49,663 nucleotides of DNA from assembly GCA_022793065.1 (NCBI GenBank), contig JAAWCE010000057.1, forward strand, positions 1 through 49,663, written 5' to 3'. This document shows positions 36,113 to 42,833 of this stretch, piece after piece. The position numbers and the translations under genes were made by a program. This DNA is from Lachnospiraceae bacterium (GTDB lineage: Bacteria > Bacillota > Clostridia > Lachnospirales > Lachnospiraceae). Numbering within the stretch: the first letter of the stretch is position 1; each line of letters starts with the position of its first letter. The notes beneath the pieces were generated by a model that saw nothing but the letters and a program-made list of their open reading frames with translations, made no database searches and was not told the origin of the DNA.

Positions 36113-38500
36113 ATGGCAAATGTATTTCAAAAGTATGAAGAGTATCGTCAGGAGCTTTCCGAAGAAGAGAAGGAACTATTGAATTATGCCAAAGACGAGG
36201 AGGAAAAACTTCTTGCAAATGAAACATTAGAACGTTGGGAGCATGGATGGGTCAACAGTCAGGGGAAGCGAGAACTTTTCCCAGTGAGGGATAGGGAAGT
36301 ACGAATTGCTACGGAACGGGCGGAGGAGCGTCTCCAGTACTGGGATAACGCAAGGATGATTTTTCCAGAGGATCCGGAAATTGTGGATAAGTTTCCGGGG
36401 ATTGATCCTAAAGGAATGTTCAGTGAAGTGGATGTATCATTTTCTGACCGCTATGCAAAACTTCGAGGGGCACTGTGCAGCAGATCCCAGGAAGTAAAGG
36501 ATTATGTCAATACACAGCTTAAGGCATTGGAGGGATATAAGGGAGAAGTTGGAAAGTGCTGGATGCAGGTAATGAATGACAGTAAAAAAGTGCGTATACA
36601 GCAGCTTGCGGCAAAGATGGCACCCACGCCGGAAAGTTCACGTTATCTGGAACAGGAAGCTGAAAACTTGATGAGCAACAGTGTAAATATCAAGCGTATG
36701 AACGGTTTGTTTCATGTCATGGAATACATGACAGGTCTTACGGACCGCAGACCTACTGCTCAGGAACGAAACTTTATGAAGAATATCGGGGCGGAATTAA
36801 AGCCGGATATAGAAAGGAGGCGCAATGATGAATTGGTTGTGCCGGAAAATGTACAGATGGTATTTGCCAACCTGGATCATCAGATACAACAAAAGTATTT
36901 TTCCAACCCTGTGACCTGGAAAAAGGGACCTGGGTATTTGCCGGAGGATGCGCTGAGTGAGGAAGCCGTAGAGAAAATGATTGATCAGTATGCCAACGCT
37001 ACGGCAGACCGTGTGATTTCTCCTTTGTTTCACCGTGTGGAAAAGACTTCCTTCGGCGTGATTCATCGGGATGAACTGATAACGGTGGATGGCAAAATGG
37101 TGTCGGATATCCTGGATGAAAAGTTTGATGAGGTGTGTAAGAGCGGAAAGCTGGAAAAAGGAATGGACCGAACTTCCTGGTTAGAGGCCAACAGATCCAA
37201 AATGACCAATGATATTGTATCTGCCGGGCTGATGGCAGGGAAGCGTGTGGAGGCTTTTGTGCCGGATAAGAACGGAAAAATTCCCAAAGAACCCATACAG
37301 ATTACAAAGAAGGGGTATGAACCTTCACCTCTTAAGAAGGTGACCTTGAACGCATGGGAGCGGCATTTTGCCAAACATGGGTATTTCAAGGAAAAAGCAG
37401 CAAAGGCTGCGGAGTACAACAGGGTGATGGAGTCCAGGAACCAGGTGCGGGCCAGGAATGAAGAGAGACAGTTTCAGTTGACTGAGCCTGTGGCAGCAGG
37501 AATGAAAAATTTATTTTTTCAGGGATGGGTCAAGGATCACGGACCATTGCCGGACAGTGCAGTAAACGGAATCTCAGGAACTCGTTCAGCGTATACTACG
37601 CTGGCTACTTGTGCCATGTTAAAGGAAGGATATCATATCCAGGAAATTTTGGACCCAAAAAAGATGGTGGAGGCAAGGGACAAGATTTGCAGGGAAACCA
37701 TGGACAGATTGGTGGCTAAGGATACCAAGTGGGCGGCTGAGGTTTGTTACCAGGGGCATAAAGCGTTGAACAAGGAATTGGACTCTCTGGCAAATTTTGA
37801 CATTACAGACGCGAAAGAACTCTTTTCTGACAAAAATCGTCCTTTTGTGTTTGCAGCCGCGGTGACATTTGATTTGGGGCAGGAGATGAATCACTTTAAG
37901 CAAGAGATTTTGGAGGTGGCAGAACGTGATACGCCAGGCAGAGGAAAGGAGGCGTGGGATAAAGTTTTTGAAGCAGGAGACAGTGTGGCTTCTTATGTGG
38001 ATTTTGCAAAGCAGGCAGTAAAGGCTCGTAGTCATTATGGGGAAAATGATGAGAAGAAGGATTTGACAGCAATAGCCAGATGGGAATATTTGCGGGGAGT
38101 GTATGGGGAGAAACGGGCGGCAAATCCGGGAAAGCCAGTTACGGAACTGAGCAGAACCATGGAACATTATACAGTAAATCTTGCACTGCTACAAAATGAT
38201 ACTTTTAAGGCGTTTACCGAGAAGGTGGAGAATGAAAAGGGGTTTGGGGCAGGTGTGAGGAAGGCGGTTTTGGCCGGGGAGCTGGGAAGTTACATGAAAG
38301 TGGGGGGGTTTGATGCCGCAAAGGGAAGTGTTCGTTTTCAGATAGAGACAAAGCAGGCACAGAAAACCGGAAACCGAAGCTATGGAATTCAGGAAGCAGT
38401 AGAAAAAAATGCTGCAAAGGAGGCCGAAAAAGAAGCCAAAAAGCAGGAAAAGGAGACACAGAAGACGCCACAAAAACAGCCGTCAAAAGGGCGGAGGTAA
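36113..38500 (+). CDS. Large unknown protein, paralog 1 (795 aa), candidate T4SS effector
   Basis: A 795-residue soluble protein of no recognised family, without signal peptide or membrane segments. It is clearly paralogous to the following 857-residue protein. Both begin with a FxxYExY motif and share FPxxDPxGxxSEVD (about 95-110), VMEY.TGLTDR (about 202-213) and YANATADR.I.PLF (about 290-305). The most conserved block, IVSAGLMAGKRVEAFVPD, is near 363-380 and is followed by YEPSPL.KVTLNAWERHFA.HG. The C-terminus is a Lys/Gln/Glu-rich helix ending KQPSKGRR, a basic tail as found on T4SS cargo. AGGAGG precedes ATG 36113. Location after the VirB4-like and coiled-coil genes suggests it is made with the T4SS. 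Confidence 0.7.
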   Translation: MANVFQKYEEYRQELSEEEKELLNYAKDEEEKLLANETLERWEHGWVNSQGKRELFPVRDREVRIATERAEERLQYWDNARMIFPEDPEIVDKFPGIDPKGMFSEVDVSFSDRYAKLRGALCSRSQEVKDYVNTQLKALEGYKGEVGKCWMQVMNDSKKVRIQQLAAKMAPTPESSRYLEQEAENLMSNSVNIKRMNGLFHVMEYMTGLTDRRPTAQERNFMKNIGAELKPDIERRRNDELVVPENVQMVFANLDHQIQQKYFSNPVTWKKGPGYLPEDALSEEAVEKMIDQYANATADRVISPLFHRVEKTSFGVIHRDELITVDGKMVSDILDEKFDEVCKSGKLEKGMDRTSWLEANRSKMTNDIVSAGLMAGKRVEAFVPDKNGKIPKEPIQITKKGYEPSPLKKVTLNAWERHFAKHGYFKEKAAKAAEYNRVMESRNQVRARNEERQFQLTEPVAAGMKNLFFQGWVKDHGPLPDSAVNGISGTRSAYTTLATCAMLKEGYHIQEILDPKKMVEARDKICRETMDRLVAKDTKWAAEVCYQGHKALNKELDSLANFDITDAKELFSDKNRPFVFAAAVTFDLGQEMNHFKQEILEVAERDTPGRGKEAWDKVFEAGDSVASYVDFAKQAVKARSHYGENDEKKDLTAIARWEYLRGVYGEKRAANPGKPVTELSRTMEHYTVNLALLQNDTFKAFTEKVENEKGFGAGVRKAVLAGELGSYMKVGGFDAAKGSVRFQIETKQAQKTGNRSYGIQEAVEKNAAKEAEKEAKKQEKETQKTPQKQPSKGRR

Positions 38501-38502
38501 AA

Positions 38503-38557
38503 GGGGCGCAGTAGTGTAGAGACCGAAACAAGTTCCCGCTTGCGGGAACTGGAATAG
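38503..38557 (+). repeat. Intergenic module A, copy 2 (55 bp)
   Basis: Matches 36045-36099 at 51 of 55 positions, with the hairpin AGTTCCCG/CGGGAACT preserved. In this copy AATAG is followed by module C instead of a ribosome-binding site. Confidence 0.8.
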
Positions 38558-38603
38558 TCCAGCTAAGAAATGCCAATCCATTTATTAAAAATGTTAGCTG
38601 GAC
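38557..38603 (+). other. Stem-loop over module C, copy 2
   Basis: GTCCAGCTAA (38557-38566) pairs perfectly with TTAGCTGGAC (38594-38603). Module C (38558-38576) forms the 5' arm. In the first gap the 3' arm is missing. Confidence 0.6.
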
Positions 38604-38605
38604 AG

Positions 38606-38696
38606 GTGAGGCTGTGAAGGCGCACGAGAGCAAATTTCATGAGATTACTTACGAATGAAATTTGTCTCTCCTGTGTGTGCGCCGAAAGAACCTCAC
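38606..38696 (+). other. Nested three-stem structure in leader
   Basis: Three nested pairings: GTGAGG/CCTCAC (38606-38611 with 38691-38696), GGCGCAC/GTGCGCC (38619-38625 with 38677-38683) and CAAATTTCAT/ATGAAATTTG (38631-38640 with 38655-38664). All are perfect. A structured RNA leader is plausible; it matches no riboswitch I know. Confidence 0.6.
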
Positions 38697-38728
38697 CCTT
38701 TAGTGCAGTCGCGCAGCGACTTAAATAG
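38686..38728 (+). repeat. Intergenic module B, copy 2, with RBS-adjacent hairpin
   Basis: Second copy of the module at 35893-35937. It contains the stem AGTCGC/GCGACT (38707-38721), followed after 5 bases by AGGAGG and ATG 38739. Confidence 0.75.
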
Positions 38729-38738
38729 GAGGAAAATT

Positions 38739-41312
38739 ATGCCAACATTATTTGAACAGTATGAAAAGTATCATTATCCCATCGATGATGATTTGAGGGA
38801 AGATTTGAAGGAAAAAGAAGTGGAAGAAGCAATACTTATCAGGGATTTAGACGAGATAGAAGAGTGGCGTCGTGAACAGGCCAGGAAGGAAAAGGAAGGG
38901 AAGTCGCAGGAGGCGGAAGAACAGAAAGAACTCAGCCCTGAAGAAGCGGTGGCACAGAAGGAAAAGGAAGAAAGGCTGAAGCGGAACAGAAAGATTAAGC
39001 GGGCAACTATCGGAACCAGGAATGGCTGGATAGACAGCGATGGTAGATTCACAGCTTATCCCGTACAGGCATTTAGAATATTTGAGGAATTTACGGGCGC
39101 CTCCAGGGAATTAGATAGGTGGGGGATGGTTTTTCCGGATGAGCCTGATATCGGGGAGAAATTTCCGGCGGTGGACCCTGCGGGGTGTTACTCTGAGGTT
39201 GACATGGGCTTTAAGGATCGCATGGAAAAGATTAAAGCAGCTCAGGCCACCCGTCCGGAAGCAGTTCAGGAGTATACCAGGCAGCTATTGGATAATTTTG
39301 ACAAGCCAACTACCGGGGTTGGCGTCATGTGGGGAAGAGTAGTGCATGATACCCAAAGGATTCGGGTTGATACAAGAGCTGCGAAACGGGCTATGGTACA
39401 GGAGGATTCCGACTGGTTTCTGGATGCGATCAGGGAACTGAAAGAAGACAGCGAAAATATACAACAATTTGACAGGCTTCTGAATGTCATGGAATATGCG
39501 GTGGGGCTGACAGACAGGGTTCCCAGTCCGGAAGAGAAGCAGTTAGTAGAAGGGTTGAAAATCCCTCTTACCCCGGAATTGGAAGCTAAGAGGAAGGAAC
39601 CGGCAAAAGTTCCGGAAACCATTCATGTAGAATTTGCAGATTTTTCAAGCAAGATGGAGCAGAAGTATTTTGCTAATCCAGAATATTGGGGGAAGAGCCG
39701 CCGGAGAGCCCCAAAGGATGCCCCCAGCGTAGAAGTGGCGGAGGCATCCATGGAAAAATATGCGGGGGCTACTGCGGACAGACAGATTGCTCCTTTGTTT
39801 GCCCAGGCGGAGGGCGCCACCCGCGGGCGCGTCAACCGTGGAGACCTGATTATTGTAGGTGGGAAAACCGTAAGAGAAATCATGGAAGAGAAATTCCAGC
39901 AGGGAATTAAGGACGGTTCCATTGATGCGAAAACAGACGAGGATACGTGGTATAAGCAGAACCTGAATCAAATGACAGGAAATATTGTATCCGCAGGTCT
40001 CATGGCCGGGAAACGTGTGGAGGCTTTTGTGCCTGACAGGAATGGAAATATTCCCAAGGAACCGGTTGGCATTACCAAGACAGGATATGAGCCGTCGCCT
40101 TTGGAGAAAGTGACCTTAAACGCCTGGGAGAGACATTTTGCAAGGCATGGTCGTTATCAGGCCAAGGCAGCTAAGGCTGTGGATTACCAGCAGACCATGG
40201 AGGCACGGGAGCGGGTTCAGCTTCGGAATGCATTAAATAAAATGGAGGGTTATCAACTCGCCGGAGACAATATGAAGGATATATTTTTCGGGGCATGGGT
40301 GAAAGAAAACGGTCCGCTGCCCCAAAAGGTTCCGGGAGGTTTTAGCGTTGATCGTTCCTTAATGACATCTTTGGCAGTATGTACCATGTTGGACAGGGGA
40401 CATTCACTGGAGGATGTGCTGAACCCCGATAAGCTGGTGCAACAGCGCAATGAGATTGGTAAAGAGGTTGTGGATAGAATGAAGGCCGGGGACGAGAAGT
40501 GGGAGGCAAAGGCATTTTTACATGGAGGAAGGGCGCTGGAAAAAGAACTGGAAAGGCTTGCAGCAAGTATGGATTATACCAATGACAAGGAAGTCTTTTC
40601 CGATAAGGGCTTGTTATTTTGCCAGGCTTCCGGCGCCATGATGGATATAAGGCAGGAAGTTGATAGAAGTGCTGCTGTAAAGGATGAGATAATAAATATG
40701 GTGGAGAAGGAAAGTCCCGGCAAGGGAAAGAAAGCCATGGATGAGTTTATTGAAATGGGCGGGGGTATTCCGTACTATGCCAACTATGCCAGGGATGCTT
40801 TGCGCGCCAGAGTTAACCTTGGGAAAGGATTCAGCACTGGTATGATTGATATTGCAACATGGGAAGCAGTAAAGGACAGGATGGCGGAGAAAAGATCAGC
40901 AAATCCTGAGAAGCCCCAACTGGAATTGTTCAATCTTTATGAGATAGCAGCCACTCGCGCCATAGTGTCCTCCAATACTGAGCTGAACAATTTCTGCCAA
41001 ATGGCGAAAGCAAAGCCGGAGTACAAGTCAGCATTGGCAAGAAAGGCCATAAGCGGAGAATTGGGCAAAGCTATAAAAATGGAAGTGAGTATAGATGAGA
41101 AAAATAGTAAGGGAGAGTCAAAGTTTTCCCTGGATGTTAAATATAATCAAAAGAAGGAGCAAAAGAGAGAGAAGCTTCGGGAAATTGTGAATGAAAATCT
41201 GGCTAAGGAAGCCAGAAAGGAAAGGGATAAAGAGCGTGAGGCGGCGCAGAATGCGGAACAGAAAAAGGCGCCCTCCAAGCAATCGTCCAAAGGGCCTTCC
41301 AGGAGACATTGA
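38739..41312 (+). CDS. Large unknown protein, paralog 2 (857 aa), candidate T4SS effector
   Basis: An 857-residue soluble protein paralogous to the preceding 795-residue one. It has an extra charged helical insert near the N-terminus (about 20-90, EEWRREQARKEKEGKSQEAE) and the shared blocks FPAVDPAGCYSEVD, VMEYAVGLTDR, YAGATADRQIAPLF, IVSAGLMAGKRVEAFVPD, YEPSPLEKVTLNAWERHFA and GELGKAIKMEV. It has no catalytic motif I recognise and no signal peptide. The end, KGPSRRH, is basic. ATG 38739 with AGGAGG is used. An in-frame ATG at 38655 lies inside a leader stem and is rejected. Two diverged copies in tandem suggest a small cargo family. Confidence 0.7.
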   Translation: MPTLFEQYEKYHYPIDDDLREDLKEKEVEEAILIRDLDEIEEWRREQARKEKEGKSQEAEEQKELSPEEAVAQKEKEERLKRNRKIKRATIGTRNGWIDSDGRFTAYPVQAFRIFEEFTGASRELDRWGMVFPDEPDIGEKFPAVDPAGCYSEVDMGFKDRMEKIKAAQATRPEAVQEYTRQLLDNFDKPTTGVGVMWGRVVHDTQRIRVDTRAAKRAMVQEDSDWFLDAIRELKEDSENIQQFDRLLNVMEYAVGLTDRVPSPEEKQLVEGLKIPLTPELEAKRKEPAKVPETIHVEFADFSSKMEQKYFANPEYWGKSRRRAPKDAPSVEVAEASMEKYAGATADRQIAPLFAQAEGATRGRVNRGDLIIVGGKTVREIMEEKFQQGIKDGSIDAKTDEDTWYKQNLNQMTGNIVSAGLMAGKRVEAFVPDRNGNIPKEPVGITKTGYEPSPLEKVTLNAWERHFARHGRYQAKAAKAVDYQQTMEARERVQLRNALNKMEGYQLAGDNMKDIFFGAWVKENGPLPQKVPGGFSVDRSLMTSLAVCTMLDRGHSLEDVLNPDKLVQQRNEIGKEVVDRMKAGDEKWEAKAFLHGGRALEKELERLAASMDYTNDKEVFSDKGLLFCQASGAMMDIRQEVDRSAAVKDEIINMVEKESPGKGKKAMDEFIEMGGGIPYYANYARDALRARVNLGKGFSTGMIDIATWEAVKDRMAEKRSANPEKPQLELFNLYEIAATRAIVSSNTELNNFCQMAKAKPEYKSALARKAISGELGKAIKMEVSIDEKNSKGESKFSLDVKYNQKKEQKREKLREIVNENLAKEARKERDKEREAAQNAEQKKAPSKQSSKGPSRRH

Positions 41313-41352
41313 TGGGTAAAGGTAGATTTACTGATGAATGAGGGATGAGCTG

Positions 41353-41384
41353 TCAGGGCAGAGACAAAAAAGTCTCTGCCCTGA
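41353..41384 (+). terminator. 13-bp stem terminator at the end of the T4SS run
   Basis: TCAGGGCAGAGAC (41353-41365) pairs perfectly with GTCTCTGCCCTGA (41372-41384) around an A-rich loop. The T content after it is modest, with a TTTTT only 17 bases further on. Confidence 0.6.
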
Positions 41385-41470
41385 TATAGTATTGCAGAAT
41401 TTTTCAGATTGTCAAGTGGTATTATCGTATAAATACAGAGATATGTAAATGAAGATATTGTACAAAAATA

Positions 41471-41498
41471 CGAAGGTGTCAGTAAATTGACACCTTCG
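41471..41498 (-). terminator. Terminator of the pilin-like genes
   Basis: CGAAGGTGTCA (41471-41481) pairs perfectly with TGACACCTTCG (41488-41498). On the minus strand it is followed by a T-rich run. The stop codon of the last pilin-like gene lies in the stem. Confidence 0.75.
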
Positions 41499-41775
41499 TA
41501 TTTTCTTCCATCCATTTGCATAAGCTTGGCATTCCGGCCCGCATAGCGGCCAGCAATATAAAAATAATGAAAAATCCTATCATAAAATCTTTGAGATTTT
41601 TTCGAGCCTGGGACATTTCGTCAGGGTCCTGGGCCTTTGCATAACGCACACCCAAAAAGATACATTGAATGGCGCCTAAGGAGCTGACAATCATCAGAAG
41701 TGCCCCAGTATAATTGTTGACCAGGCTTAGGATGGGACTGACCAGGTTATAAAAACCATTAAAATTATTGGACAT
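41479..41775 (-). CDS. VirB2/TrbC-like pilin candidate 2
   Basis: A 98-residue protein with two membrane helices (about 24-44 and 65-83) separated by a short charged loop (VRYAKAQDPDEMSQARKNLKD). This is the size and shape of VirB2/TrbC-type T4SS pilins. It is paralogous to the 95-residue protein upstream: both carry IFLGxxxAKAxxP, a K/R-rich loop, an IGFxxIFxL helix and a GxPxxxxWME end. GGAGGG precedes the start. It is convergent to the T4SS plus-strand run and 52 bases downstream of its sister gene. There is no classical signal peptide; N-terminal processing may differ from VirB2. Confidence 0.65.
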   Translation of the reverse strand: MSNNFNGFYNLVSPILSLVNNYTGALLMIVSSLGAIQCIFLGVRYAKAQDPDEMSQARKNLKDFMIGFFIIFILLAAMRAGMPSLCKWMEENTKVSIY

Positions 41776-41827
41776 ACAGATCCCTCCGATTCCGTGCCTG
41801 CCAAAACCCCGGATGCTATAAGGGAAA

Positions 41828-42115
41828 TCAGCCGGCTGATTCCATCCATGCCGTCATTGCGGGAAGTCCCAGCTTCAGGGCAAGCATTAATACGAAGATT
41901 AATACAAAACCGATGATGGCATTTTTCAGCGCGCCTTTTGCTTTTTCACGATCCTGAGGTTCTTCGGCTTTCGCAAGTTTAATGCCCAGGAAAATACAGA
42001 AAATAGTACCTACGGCGCCCACCAGTGTAAGAATGGGGTTGATCGCCATGTTGAGAAGATTAACAATGGGATTCATCATCTGCTCAAATGGATTGGCTCC
42101 TAACATGTAAAACAT
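41828..42115 (-). CDS. VirB2/TrbC-like pilin candidate 1
   Basis: A 95-residue, two-helix membrane protein (helices about 24-46 and 64-84) with the loop IKLAKAEEPQDREKAKGALKN. The pattern is typical of VirB2/TrbC-family pilins and of the small inner-membrane subunits of Gram-positive conjugation systems. It begins FYMLGANPFEQMMNPIVNLL, so the first helix is amphipathic rather than a signal peptide. GAAAGGAG lies before ATG 42115. It is transcribed from the promoter at 42185-42213, away from the STAS/NRPS cassette. No other T4SS gene is on this strand except its sister and, distantly, the surface protein. Confidence 0.65.
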   Translation of the reverse strand: MFYMLGANPFEQMMNPIVNLLNMAINPILTLVGAVGTIFCIFLGIKLAKAEEPQDREKAKGALKNAIIGFVLIFVLMLALKLGLPAMTAWMESAG

Positions 42116-42184
42116 AATAATTCTCCTTTCTGTAATAATTGATTTTTTGATACCAGATAAAATATGTTTTCAATGCCTGAGTTT

Positions 42185-42213
42185 ATTATATATTTTGCAT
42201 GTATTTGCTTCAA
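42185..42213 (-). promoter_or_regulatory. Sigma-A-type promoter of the pilin-like genes
   Basis: On the minus strand: TTGAAG (42213-42208), 17-bp spacer, TATAAT (42190-42185), about 70 bases before ATG 42115. The -35 overlaps the first of two ATTTGCTTCAA direct repeats (42203 and 42221, 18 bp apart). Confidence 0.65.
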
Positions 42214-42217
42214 CGTT

Positions 42218-42265
42218 CAAATTTGCTTCAAAACTGTCATTTTTGCGCCATATGGCCGGAGGCGG
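42218..42265 (+). promoter_or_regulatory. 48-bp module shared with the surface-protein leader
   Basis: Plus-strand match to the minus strand at 24174-24127 (32 of 48). It lies between the pilin promoter and the STAS-gene promoter and could serve either. Confidence 0.4.
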
Positions 42266-42327
42266 GTATAAAAGCAAAATTAACCGTTTTGTATCAAATA
42301 TGACACTGTAATCTTTCTGAGGCGTCT

Positions 42328-42336
42328 TGATATAAT
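42328..42336 (+). promoter_or_regulatory. Extended -10 promoter of the STAS/NRPS cassette
   Basis: TGATATAAT is a TGnTATAAT extended -10. No good -35 is found at the right distance. It lies about 120 bases before the STAS gene at 42455. The rest of the 339-base gap (42116-42454) holds the pilin promoter and repeats; no gene was seen. Confidence 0.5.
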
Positions 42337-42454
42337 GAAATCATTCCTACTTCATATGGAAATGTTTCTGCGGGCCTTGAATATAGGATAACATTGTGTT
42401 CTAAAGCGTCCGGAAAAGTGTGAGATTTGGAAATAGACAGGGAGGTGTGTAAAA

Positions 42455-42757
42455 ATGACAGTAAAGCTAATGAAGCAGGGGGAAAATGTGGTGCTTTTTT
42501 TGGAGGGAAGGATTGATACCATGACCGCACCGGAAGCACAGGAGGCATTGCTTCCCATGGTGGATAATTTTGGAAGTATTATTTTGGATTTTGAGAAAGT
42601 GTCCTTTGTCAGTTCCGCAGGACTGCGTGTGATGCTGATGTTACAGAAGAAATGTAATGCCCAGGGCAAGGAGATGAAGCTGATTCACGTCAAACCGTCC
42701 ATTATGGAAGTATTTGATATGACAGGATTTTCGGGGATGCTTCGCATTGAATCATAA
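42455..42757 (+). CDS. STAS-domain anti-sigma factor antagonist (RsbV/SpoIIAA type) 1
   Basis: A 100-residue STAS protein. The motif VSFVSSAGLRVM holds the phosphorylatable Ser (53/54) used in partner switching: unphosphorylated antagonist binds the kinase/anti-sigma factor, phosphorylated does not. Other conserved parts are EGRIDTMTAPE and the closing MEVFDMTGFSGML. It is paralogous to the STAS gene at 49156. GGGAGG precedes ATG 42455. It is the first gene of the cassette; the NRPS gene begins 76 bases downstream. The kinase and phosphatase that would act on it are encoded after the NRPS gene. Confidence 0.9.
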   Translation: MTVKLMKQGENVVLFLEGRIDTMTAPEAQEALLPMVDNFGSIILDFEKVSFVSSAGLRVMLMLQKKCNAQGKEMKLIHVKPSIMEVFDMTGFSGMLRIES

Positions 42758-42833
42758 AAATTGCATCAGAGAATGAAAATTTGCATCAAATCATAAAAAG
42801 ACATTGGCAGAGGAAAGGCAGGGTGGAAGGAGC

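Noticed and set aside
38655..38738. Upstream in-frame start of the 857-residue protein at ATG 38655
   Set aside because: It lies in the arm of a perfect stem and in repeat module B. ATG 38739 has AGGAGG at the right distance and aligns with the paralog start.
42804..42833. Upstream TTG start of the NRPS
   Set aside because: No ribosome-binding site; GGAAGGAG precedes ATG 42834.
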